The notes under the pieces are model-generated. The model did not search any database. It saw nothing but the letters and a program-made list of their open reading frames with translations, and was not told the origin of the DNA. 31,626 nucleotides of DNA from Chalciporus piperatus. Taxonomy: Eukaryota; Basidiomycota; Agaricomycetes; Boletales; Boletaceae. The translations under genes and the position numbers were made by a program. The DNA is taken from positions 1 to 31,626 of the forward strand of contig JBBPTG010000266.1 in the NCBI GenBank assembly GCA_038093975.1, written 5' to 3'. Of this stretch, positions 1-9,844 are shown in pieces (position 1 is the first letter of the stretch; each line of letters begins with the position of its first letter).

Positions 1-5
1 AAACC

Positions 6-1232
6 ATGGGAACCAATCAACGACCGGCGGTCTCGCCTCTCCCTGTTTCAGCGAACTGGGACAATGCAGAATCTGTCTCCGGCTGGAACACCCCAGCGTC
101 GCACGAGATATCGCCAGCACCCCTCACGGCGCCACCTGGTCTTACCCTTCCAACCGGGGCCTCCGTATCCACCAGCAGCGGCGCGAAGGGCGTGCCAGAT
201 CGTTCCGCCAATTTCAGTGTGGCTAGCTGGGCCTCGAATGGTGCCTCTACTTCCAGCCCCGACTCGGAGTCGGGCCCCGATCTCACCACAGCCACCGAAA
301 GCGACAATCCGTACAACGTTCGTATCAACTTCTCGGAAAGCATGGAAGAAGAGTTCCATGGACTCAAACTCAGAGACATGGACGAAGGCGACCTTGGAGA
401 ACTTGACGCAATCGCGCCAGGCACTTGGGACGGACTGACAGGTGCCGACACATGGGAAGGTGCCGCAGAGACCTGGGACAATGTCGAGGCTGATGCAGAG
501 TTGGAATGGAGGAAGAAACAAGACGCTGAGAAACTGATCTTATGCAACGCTCATGGAGTGATTTGCAAGAAGGGTATATGCGCCGAGTACGCTAGACAGC
601 TTCGTCTCATCAAGAAGGAGGAAGATAGGAAGAACTTTGTCGCGAACAGGGGCAAGAAGAGCGCCCGTGGGAAAGGTCGCGGTGCCGCCAAACCTGTTAA
701 AGAGAGCCATTCGAGCGAGAAGCCTGCACCACAACCCAACCCCTTTCGTGGTCCTGGTGCGCCAGTCAAGACGAACTGGCGTGGGGCTCCTCGTGCCATC
801 GTTTCCGCTGATGCAATCGAGAAACGAGAAGGGACGAAGGCGGCGTCCTCAGATGGATCGGACTCCGACTTTGACGCCGAACCGAACGCTGCAGCTGTCG
901 TGGCCAACGTTACCTCGGATGGCGCGTCTAACGCTAGTTGGGGTGTATCCGAGAACAGTTACGATCCTTGGTCGACTTCTGCCGCTCCCCCCGCAAAGGC
1001 GAATCGTTTCGGAGGCGGCGCTAAGCCCCAATCTCAGAAGAAGCCAGTGCAGACGAAAGTCTCGTCTAGCTGGGCAGACCAGGTAGAGCGCGAAATAGCT
1101 GGCGCCGATGCGGATGGATTCTCTAAGCGCGGTCGTAAAGGTGGCAAACCGGCTTCTACTGCGAGCGGGAGCAAGGGCGCCGCAAAGTCGTCCACGAGCG
1201 GTTGGGGCACCGTCGAGGAAATGCCTTGGTAA
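6..1232 (+). CDS. Low-complexity protein with a Cys/His cluster (possibly 5' partial)
   Basis: An open frame of 408 codons ends at the TAA at 1230-1232. The family is not recognised. The ATG at position 6 has A at -3 and G at +4, a good fungal start context, but the frame is open to the window edge, so it may be an internal methionine of a longer gene. Residues 1-100 are Ser/Pro/Thr/Ala rich. Residues 100-170 are acidic with spaced tryptophans (TWDG, TWEG, TWDN). Residues 180-192 form C-x2-H-x3-C-x4-C (CNAHGVICKKGIC), followed by a basic, probably helical stretch (about 195-215). The rest is Lys/Gly/Ser rich and ends in WGTVEEMPW. The Cys/His cluster could bind a metal and the basic tail suggests nucleic-acid contact; both are inference. 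It converges on the ABC gene with about 200 bp between stop codons. Confidence 0.7.
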   Translation: MGTNQRPAVSPLPVSANWDNAESVSGWNTPASHEISPAPLTAPPGLTLPTGASVSTSSGAKGVPDRSANFSVASWASNGASTSSPDSESGPDLTTATESDNPYNVRINFSESMEEEFHGLKLRDMDEGDLGELDAIAPGTWDGLTGADTWEGAAETWDNVEADAELEWRKKQDAEKLILCNAHGVICKKGICAEYARQLRLIKKEEDRKNFVANRGKKSARGKGRGAAKPVKESHSSEKPAPQPNPFRGPGAPVKTNWRGAPRAIVSADAIEKREGTKAASSDGSDSDFDAEPNAAAVVANVTSDGASNASWGVSENSYDPWSTSAAPPAKANRFGGGAKPQSQKKPVQTKVSSSWADQVEREIAGADADGFSKRGRKGGKPASTASGSKGAAKSSTSGWGTVEEMPW

Positions 1233-1439
1233 ATTGTCTCTGTCTATGTTCTCCGTTTATGTGCATGAATCCGTTTCGCATCGTGTCTGTGCTATTACCG
1301 GGGATGGTACATTTGTGTACGCATATCCAAGTTCGTCCAGTCGACTGTCGTGCTTTGCTGGCCTCGATTTCATCAGGACAATCATCCCAAGAAATATCCT
1401 GTCATACAAAATCCTCGTTCTGTTGTTTCCTTTGTGTAT

Positions 1440-3541
1440 TTATGACTCTATCCCAAAGCCATCGTCCAGCCTAAACTTCCGTAGACCGTCTGCTATCGTC
1501 CACGGGACTTCCGCTTCCCAGTGGCTGATCACTACGACCGCCTGATCATGCCCAATACCGCCCTCGCGCAGGTAACGTCTAGCAGCACGCACCATCCCGT
1601 CGTCCATTCCAGCCCATACTTCGTCCAGGAGCACGAGCTGAGGTTGACTGACCAGTGCGCGCATTAACAAGACGATGCTCTGTTCGCCAGGAGACAGATC
1701 CACAAAATCGCGTTTCGAGAACGCCTCGTCAATCTCTGAGAACTCTCCGGTGCTTGACCGTGGTAGCCCCGTCTCAGCGGTCCAATTGCTAGGACCAAGT
1801 CCGAAGAGAACCTCGCAAACGCGGGACACGCGCCATTCTCGAACGTCCTCGGGCAACTCCCCCTCCAGTCCGATACCGACCCCGCTCTTGCCACCGGGAA
1901 CGAATCCGCCGTCGAACCCTGTGCCGACGACTTGCCAAACGGTGATATTGGCTCGCCTTGGGTATGCGTTTGCCAGCTCTGGGGAGACGACGCCAATGAG
2001 GGATCGGAGGTTGGGTGTGGAGATGTGTTGACGAGGACGGGAGAAGAGTTCCAGATGCGATTCTCCTCGTTGGATGTATGACTGAGGGTGGTCACCTGTA
2101 ATCATGGAGAGAAGTGTCGTTTTACCGGATCCTGTGAGAGTGGGGGTGGTTGATGAGGTGAGGTGGTGAGGATCATCGATCGTGGGTGGAATGCTTACCG
2201 TTCGAACCTTGAAGATGCCATCTCTGGCCTTCGCGGATGGTCCAGTTTATGGATTTTAGGACCTATCGGATCAAGAGGTGAGGAAAGTTCTGGAAGGAGG
2301 TATGACGGGTCCTACCTGACGTTGTCCATAAGAAACGTTGACGTTCCTCAAAACGACGACGGGCTTGCCGTCGTCTTCTGCCCGGCTGGGTGATGGAGTG
2401 GAGGTTGCGGAGCTGCTTTCTTGTGCCTTGCGGATCTCCTGCTCTGCAAGAATTTCGTCCTTGGGTCCGGTAATCACCTTGCCATTTGATACCAGTGCGA
2501 GATGCGTTATCCAGTCTGGCACCGGGTCCTGCATTCTCAGACCGATGATGATTCTTGGATGACGGGCTTCATGAAGGGACCGGAGGACGGATAACAAAGT
2601 TGGCCTGCTGTTGACGTCGAGACCCGCTGCGAAGTCCACATCAGCCTGAAAAAAGGTACTCAAACACTGGGGACGGACTTAGAGGCTCGTCAAGTAACAA
2701 AAGTTCTGGCTGGGAGAGTATCGCTTTCACGATACGCGCTCGGCGCGTCTGCCCGTTGGACAATGCCACCAGTGGCAGGTCCAACAGGGATGACAAACCC
2801 AATTTAGCGGATAGATCATCAAAAATATCTTTCTTCACTTTCTCAGCAGCGAGTTCTTCTGGGGTTTTTGACACACGTCCTTTGGGTCGAAGGTTTAGGA
2901 AATCATACTCTCCAAACATGCTTTCCCTGAGCGTAATGCGGTCCTCTTCTCTGACTGCACCGTACCGTGCGGTGTAGTCGTAGAAAGCACTGCCTGCTGT
3001 GCTAGGTCTATGAGCAAAAGACACCAATGAGATGGCCGTGTGCGAATCGCGTGGTGGGTCGGATAAGAAAGGGAATAGTCCGCCGGGAGGTGGGGGAGGG
3101 GGAGATATCCTCATGTGTCCGCGGAGGGTCTGTAACGAATCATGGTCAAAACGGTCTCGAGGTCTACTTCGCCAATGACGTTTACCTGCAGCAATGCAGT
3201 CTTCTGATTGGACCCACTTCCAATGACTGCCCAATTTTCAGCATCCTTGACGGTCCAGTCGACGTCGCGAAATACGGGCGCAGCGATGTTGGGATCCCCG
3301 AATCGGTATACATTTGACTTGGAAATATGGACGAGGACGTCCTTGCCGGTGCTGGAATAGAGTCTTTTGTGGCGGTTGACACGTAAATGAGTGAGATCGG
3401 CCGCGGCGCTGGATGATAGGCTTCCCCGTCAACGCAGAAACATTAGAAGAGAGTGAAGGTATGTTCTCACCTACTGCGTTCGTCCTGTACCCAAGTGTTC
3501 CAGCGAGCGTTCCTCGACAACAGACGCGACTGCAACTTCAT
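1440..3541 (-). CDS. Twin-ATPase ABC protein, ModF/YDR061W-like, probably mitochondrial
   Basis: Spliced model of six exons, 603 residues: 3541-3471, 3408-3186, 3129-2679, 2626-2316, 2262-2199, 2131-1440. There are two ABC ATPase domains and no membrane segment, as in soluble ABC proteins related to bacterial ModF and yeast YDR061W. Domain 1 has a Walker A at residues 87-94 reading GSGSNQKT, with Gln where Gly normally precedes Lys. Its signature is LSNGQ (221-225) and its Walker B is LLLLDEP followed by a GLDV D-loop. Domain 2 has a canonical Walker A GSNGSGKT (371-378), signature LSPGEQ (519-524), Walker B LVLLDE (539-544) and switch His577. The exon 3/4 junction rebuilds DEPLTGLDV exactly, which supports the model. 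The N-terminus (MKLQSRLLSRNARW, then Ser/Arg rich) resembles a mitochondrial targeting leader. Start chosen as the only ATG that splices into the conserved frame. Confidence 0.87.
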
Positions 3542-4434
3542 GAAGACCTGCGACGCGACAACTTGAACTCGCGCTGGAAGGGGTATACGCGGTTAAGACT
3601 CAACAGGCAGACTTTGGTGGGTGGCTTCTGCACCCGCTGACACTGTAGACTGGGTCCGTTCAAGGCTCAGTGTCCGCTAAACATCAAGCTTGAAGTTGGC
3701 AGAGTCAAGTTTGTCAGCTGCGGGAGACCGACAGCTTTCGGAGCTCCTGCTCCGGTTCACAACCCTGGCGCTCATTGCAACCGCGGCTGCTGTCTTCAAT
3801 CTTCCGACAATGCCAGGGTTACTGTAGGCTGGACGTGACACTGACAAAACCAAAGTGGTTCAGCCGTTGGACTGGGACCGGCGAGAGGATGTCCTTCTAG
3901 ACGGTAGCGTCCTAGCCGTAGGTCTCGCTAGTCCTCATCGGAGTCCCTAGCCTCCGCCTGGCCAGAAGTATTACAGCCTGGACAGCATCCTCCCCAAGTC
4001 ACTCGAAGCGATTGCACTCGAGGGAATCGTTGAGGATGCCTTCAAGTTTGGGATGATTTCACATCGCTTTGGCCCGAAAATCTCCATTACAACTGGGATA
4101 TAGCGGGGACGGTTTCCTTTCCACAGTGACGCGACGTTGATCAAGGTCGGTCCAGTCCAAAATTCACAGCACGCTCTGTAGGAAATCCATTCTCTACAGC
4201 ATGTGCACCCCATTAGTCTCCCCTAGGCAGATCCGAGTTGGATGAAGACAGTCGTTCGCGCTCCAGGTGACAACGCCAGCTCGCATGGGTGCGTACATCC
4301 CTTGCATATTGTGTAATGCTCCACTCAGTCAACGTGCGTCCTTTCGGGCACCAAGCGAATACTCTAGGTTGCTATCTACTCGCCACGATCGTAAATACCG
4401 CCCCTTTCCGATGCGTAGCACGAAGCGTCATCAA
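3542..4434. other. Intergenic stretch, no supported gene
   Basis: About 0.9 kb between the start of the ABC gene and the 3' end of the chorismate mutase gene; both are on the minus strand. It should hold the ABC promoter. Short open frames on both strands show no recognisable domain. One plus-strand stretch around 3970-4110 reads like an amphipathic protein fragment but has no start or splice support. I see no repeat or RNA gene. Confidence 0.5.
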
Positions 4435-5027
4435 TCAACTCGGACCCATGTAAGTATTGAACTGCGCGCCCGATCAGCAAGCGTCTAATTCCTCGATCGA
4501 TCACTTACGATGCAGTCCTCAAAGAGGACACTAGAGTTGATGATGCTCTGATACACCAACTGCGCCACGATCTGTGGCAGATGAACAGCAGGTGCACCAT
4601 CAATTGCTGCCTGTATGACTTGTTCGTTCCGTGTTGGGTCATTCACGCTCGCTTCTGTACTCTTGAAGCGCGTGGCTTCCCTTACATATCCTGCCCTAAG
4701 TTGTAAAATTTGTTAGAAACATGCCAGTGGGTCGAAACTGAACTTGTATTCTCTATACCTTGTTGACAAGAGCTGTAGCAGTTGTGCGTCAACTTCATTG
4801 AGAGCATTTCGGACTTCGTCCAATGAAGAGCAGCATGTGGTTCCATTTGCATATTGGATGGATGGTTCACCCCATGGTATTGTTCTATTCGCATTCGAAA
4901 CAGGAACAGGGGGGAGGGGTATGTAGTAACACTCGTCCGTGAGGCTTCGAGCCGTCGGAGTGGCCTGAACCACTGTGCACAAGGCCACTACAGCAGCTAG
5001 AAGACAGAGAGCGGAGAATCTGAGCAT
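4435..5027 (-). CDS. Secreted AroQ-class chorismate mutase
   Basis: Chorismate mutase converts chorismate to prephenate, the entry step to Phe/Tyr. Exon 1 is 5027-4759 and exon 2 starts at 4695 (63-bp intron). Residues 1-22 are a clear signal peptide with an AAVVALCTVVQA core. The mature part is a short single AroQ helical domain. R73, R90 and K101 have exactly the 17- and 11-residue spacing of E. coli Arg11, Arg28 and Lys39. D109, R112 and E114 follow in the loop. S145 and E149 match Ser84 and Gln88, with Glu at the last position as in yeast Glu246. Four cysteines in the mature chain (33, 65, 66, 151) could pair outside the cell. The end is ambiguous: exon 2 can run to the TAG at 4485 (159 aa), or a GTAAGT donor at 4508 can splice to 4461 and stop at 4435 (160 aa). 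Confidence 0.83.
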
Positions 5028-5057
5028 GGTGGGTGCTGAACCAAGTCGACTGTCGGC

Positions 5058-5067
5058 TTAATTTATG
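5058..5067 (-). promoter_or_regulatory. Possible TATA-like element of the chorismate mutase gene
   Basis: On the minus strand this reads CATAAATTAA, 31-40 bp before the ATG at 5027. It is AT-rich in otherwise GC-richer sequence. The distance would leave a very short leader, so this is a weak call. Confidence 0.25.
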
Positions 5068-5070
5068 CAG

Positions 5071-5717
5071 GTCGCGAATAAGTTACATCCCACGTGGTGT
5101 GACAGCGCATCTCCAGCCTGAGGCATCTCCAGGTGGCATCTCCGAGTCCTCGTAATCCGCTCCGCTCCGTATGGTCTATAACTGACGCCGACTTGTCTCC
5201 TGAGGTGCGGATGGACTATTACTGCTACCGTGCGACTGAATGAACAAGAAGGTGAACCCTTGCTTCTCCCGGTGTCAGATCATCGATGCTAGCCCGCACG
5301 GAACCGTAGCTCGTGGGTCCCTCGTGATTGGATGTGACGATTTGGAAGGAGCAGAGGGAGCATGTTGTGAAGGTTAATTGCGTTTCGCATCCTGAGCCAG
5401 AGCACGTGCGTTGTGGATTTAATAGCGTCAAGCATCCGAGAGGGCGGCCGTGACGTCGCGTTTTGAAGGCGTTGGTGAGTCTACTCAGTACGCAGTGATG
5501 ACTCCGACTGCACCAGCCCGGAGCACCCTCCGAGTCGTAGAGTTGTACGGTTGATTCGAAGCTGAATATGGGCAGTACATAAAAATGGAAAGTCACTTTC
5601 AGACGCAGTCATTGCCAAGATTAGATTCTGAGTTTTCCCCGACAAACAACCTTGACGATGAGACAAAACATTTGTTACTACATCTGAACCGTATCGTACA
5701 CGTTATACATATCACTG
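5071..5717. other. Intergenic: promoter side of chorismate mutase, 3' side of peptidase
   Basis: About 650 bp with only short frames on both strands and no recognisable domain. It lies upstream of the minus-strand chorismate mutase gene and downstream of the minus-strand M28 peptidase. I see nothing else in it. Confidence 0.5.
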
Positions 5718-8700
5718 TCAGATCGAGAAAGAAACTCCCGCGTTGAAAATAGCAGAGGTCGACTTCGAGACCACAGCCCACTCTGGCAGAAACTGCATCA
5801 CTTCCTCCAAAGAAGGGACTTTACCCCCAGACCCTCCCCCTCCAATCGTCGCACGCTCATATTCGTCCCAACCGCAGCTGATACGCCCTTCGAGTTTAGA
5901 GGCGTCTTGTCCCCAAGTCTCCTCCCCGTCGTCCTTCCACTCGACCTCGACTTCGAACGCTTTACTGAAATTGCGGCTCCAAAGTTGAATCTGTCCCAAC
6001 CCCTTTTCGTCGAGGATTTCATATCCCTTTTGAAGGCCTTTCCCTCCATCTCCGGCGATTCTGAAGTTGGGGATACGTCGGTTGGTGAACTCGAGGGTGC
6101 AGAACCTCGTGTTGAGGCCCTGAACGTTGATCCGAGCACTGTTCGGTCCCGTGCGATTCAAGGAATAGGAGACCCATGGTCTATCAGTTCCGTGACTGCC
6201 TCCACCCGGAGAGGGAGCCATTGCAGTGTCAACTTCCCATGAGCATGTCTGCAGACCAATCTTATCTGGGGCATCAAAGCACTCGACGGGCTTGCCGACT
6301 GCAGATGGGAGCTCCGGCAGGATATGACTGGACATGAACGCCTTTGGACCGGTGAGAGCGGTCACCGTACGTTCGATTTCTGTCCCCGACGCAGTCAGGT
6401 TGACAGTCTGAGCGAAATATACCTTGAGGGGTGCTTCTTGTGAAAAAGGGAAGGCGACCCAAGTATACAGGGTCGAAAGCGCGAATATGGCAAGGATGAC
6501 GAGCGTGAGTGATCGATGAGCGTTGATGCTGAAAGGTGCCATGGGTAGAACGATAAGTAAGGCACAGAGAGCAACTGTGCTGTATGCTTCACGAGACAAA
6601 ATCGCGTCATTAGCGAACTTTAATGATATTTGAAAACGAAACCTACTTCCGCTCGGACTATTTCCGTCCGTGAGAGTTTGATGCATTGAGCCGATCAGCA
6701 TGACCGAGACATGGTAAACCAATATGACGGGTAGAGGTACCACGAGCAATAACTGCAGAATCCACCATCCGATGGCACCCTGCTCTCCATCTGGTTTGGG
6801 TGAAAGTGAACGCTCCCGTGGAACGAGAGGTGTGGTCTCTGTTGGTTCAGGATCTTCGACGATTCTGATAGATTGTTGTCCATCAGTATCCTCGTCAGCA
6901 GAAATCGCCTCATATTGGGGAGTCCCTGTTTCCAGCTCGAATCCTCGAGCGTTTGTCATAGCCTCGAGCAGAGCCACGACACATCCCAGGAAGACGGACG
7001 CATTCCAGGCTGTAATGAAGTAGGTGCCGCCCACTTCGACGTTACGAAGTAGAATTGTGGAGAATACAAGCAGCACCCAAGTGAAGGCATAGACGTGCAG
7101 GAGGATCGAAAGCTTTTGCTGCTCTGGAGCGAGCACGACACCGCGGATACTGCAAGGGAAGGAAACTATCGGGACAATCGATAGATAGGCCAAAGACAAA
7201 GCGGAGACAAACACCAGGAATGGATGTGAGTGAAAGATCTGACAAGGTACGTGAGATATCGCTCATCACATTCATTCGCAACTTACAAATGGGTTCAGGT
7301 GGGAGTATCCGGTGATAAGAGCCGCCTGTAGACCGACGCTAACGATCAGGGCCACCCAGAACTTGGCTGAGTACCAAAACCCAGTTCCGATCTTCTTCAA
7401 CATTGCGAGGGCGCGATCTGAGAACAGTCGGTTCTCTTGCGCGCTATGTCCATTGGCATGAGTAGAATACCCGAGGCGAATTCTCTTGCTGAGCCGGACG
7501 ATGTGTTTCGAAGACGCGAGGAAGAGAAGTATGATGGGGCCAGTTGAAAGTAAGACGACATTCATGACGAACAAGCTTTCTAGCGTGAAAATTACCAGGG
7601 CAGCACCAAATACTGGATGGGGTAAGTTTTCTCAACATAAAACTCGGGCTCTGGAGCTCTTACATTCAAAGTACACAGGTTTCTCTTGTCGGGGGAGTGG
7701 CTGAGTATGTGTCGCATCGTCATTTGCGAGGGCCAGACTAGCACCGTGGGTAGCTTCCATCATAGCCCAGAGCGACTTTTTGCCGCTTTCCATGCCCGGT
7801 ATCGAGTCGTACCACGTGTGATAACGACTCCTCCCTCTATAGAAGGCAAAGTCGAGACCATCCACTCCTGCCTGTTCATATACGGAGTAGTCGGTCCCAG
7901 ACCGTACAAAACCACGAGCAAAGGCATCGGCCATGATGACATTGCCGTGCGGATGTGGTACGTGTTTTCCAGTCCAGGCATAGAGAGGTGCGGTTCCCGT
8001 GGCGCGGAACACGACTGGTCGACTAATAGGAGCGTTAACCATGGATCACAGCGTAAGGTTAACAATGAAGCGTACCCTCCCGCCGCAGCACCTTCAAGGT
8101 TCAGGAATACATCGCTTATATTGGCCCACGGGTGCTCCAAGAAGCTGCGTAAAACGTATTAATACCACTCGCTCAGAGCATCGAGGAGCCATACACGTGG
8201 GCTCCGTTTAGGCCAGATTCCTCGTTGTTATTGATGTTGAACACAACTGTCCTCTTTGGCCTGTTCTCCGCGAAGTATTTCACCATTTGCAATAATGTCA
8301 CAACTCCCATCGAATCGTCAGTCGTGCCTGGCGCAGTCGAGACGGAATCGAAGTGAGCGGAGAGCAAATAGCCTCCCACCTCGCGGAACTCGGGGTCGCT
8401 GCCTTCCACTTTAACCAGAATGTTATTCCCTTCTTGATAGACCGCGCGAGGTTGTGGGGAGAGAAGAGCAGTGGCCCATGTTGCATTAGAAACGAAGTCG
8501 TCGTCAATCGCAACATGAGAATGGTGGGAGGCGATATCTCCGAGACGGCTGCGGATGTAATCACGGACGAGGTCGTTGGCATGCGAGTTGAACGAATGGG
8601 GCCTCGCAGACACCTTGGCTTGTTGCGTTAGCATGCAATACAGCGTGGAGCAGCATCATGTCACTTACCTGGTGAAGATCCCACCACGCCTGGTCAAAGT

Positions 8701-8848
8701 CGAGTCCCCGGGTGTTCTTAGGAACTGAAGGAAGATTGTCTGTGATGGTCACTGTGCTGAATATTGCGACATAAACGAGTAGCAATAAGATGGTTGTTGG
8801 TATTGTGTTGAAGGCCAAGACGGCCGCAACTCGGTCACGAATACCCAT
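5718..8848 (-). CDS. Vacuolar membrane M28 metallopeptidase (Pff1-type)
   Basis: Seven-exon model, 933 residues: 8848-8669, 8613-8195, 8144-8076, 8022-7664, 7612-7287, 7238-6647, 6574-5718; introns 48-72 bp. One N-terminal membrane segment (about 10-30) precedes a lumenal M28 peptidase domain. Visible metal and catalytic residues are H147 in AHFDS, the TDDS aspartates (159-160), E191/E192 in NNNEES, E217 in LNLEG, and H291 in YHTWYDS. After about residue 330 come several hydrophobic helices and a C-terminal lumenal domain. This layout and length fit the fungal vacuolar membrane protease family (yeast YBR074W/Pff1, about 976 aa), which acts as a zinc aminopeptidase-like enzyme in the vacuole. 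Each junction restores conserved motifs such as GAHVFLEHPW. The sixth intron (6646-6575, 72 bp) is in frame and has no stop, so its retention would also give a protein. Confidence 0.9.
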
Positions 8849-9844
8849 TTCACGGTGACGATTGGCTCACCAATGTGAGCGATAAGTATGCTGAAACCTA
8901 GGCCGACACAAGATTGAAGAGATAAAGGCTAGGTGGTGTGTTCCAGTTGACCCCACTGGACGTTGCCGGCAGTTTCCCGGCGTAGTCGTTGCGGTACCGT
9001 ATTATGACCGATTTGTCTCCATCAGTAGCCTGAGTTACTCCACTTGGCAGATCAATTCCATGAGCCGTACTACAACTCGCTGGTCACTGAATCGGATGAT
9101 GCGCTCGGGACAGAAATGGCCCAAGTCACCATTCTTGCAGCCGTTTGCGGGATAGAAACTTCTATACGATCATCCCTTGCCAGTGAAACGGTTGTTTTTT
9201 CCTGGTTGGGCGCCAGTCTCAGAGTTTGTTCACCAACGTGCCGCGGCCCGTGGCAGGCCCGGGGTGCAGCTGACCAGCCCAACTTGTTACAGTATTCATT
9301 CCCCCTACCTTGTAGGAATATTGGTGCTGAAGTTAATCGGCCTAAAATTGGACCCCCAATCAGGTTCAGAGATTGCTCTCAGACTCTGGGTGAGTGCACT
9401 ACTTAGCCCGTGGGGAGATAATATTAATAGAGGACAATGCTCTACATCAGATGAACCAAGGTAATCTCAGCTTCACCTTCTCTCGCAGTGATGTGTGCGT
9501 GTGGTTCTCGACGTCATATGATCCATGCATGTGGACTGGCTTTTAGGGGATCGCAGGACCATCCGCAGAATGGGCACTATCAACCAAACAAGGAACTAAA
9601 CGTTTGTATTCCATCTGGAAGTGCATGCTGGTTTCAGTTCTTCTGGTGGCACTTCTGTCCTCGATACTGACTATTCCAGGGTTCTTCATTTCAATTTATT
9701 TCGTAGGGCACTTCTATCTTGTCCGGTCTCGGGGAAGCTTCTGCCAAATTGGCACATACGACAATGATTGGGTCTGCCTGGGAAGGGAACAGAGTACTAT
9801 TTATCTGACTGACATACCGAGTCAATTCTTTCCTCGCGCTCGTT
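8849..9844. other. Divergent intergenic region between peptidase and P450
   Basis: About 1 kb separates two divergent starts, so it should hold both promoters. A plus-strand frame from about 9604 into the P450 gene has a hydrophobic beginning, but it is out of frame with the P450 and matches nothing I know. No repeat or RNA gene is evident. Confidence 0.5.

Noticed and set aside
3971..4213. Cys-rich 80-codon minus-strand frame
   Set aside because: The cysteines are confined to the first residues, with no signal peptide, intron or promoter support.
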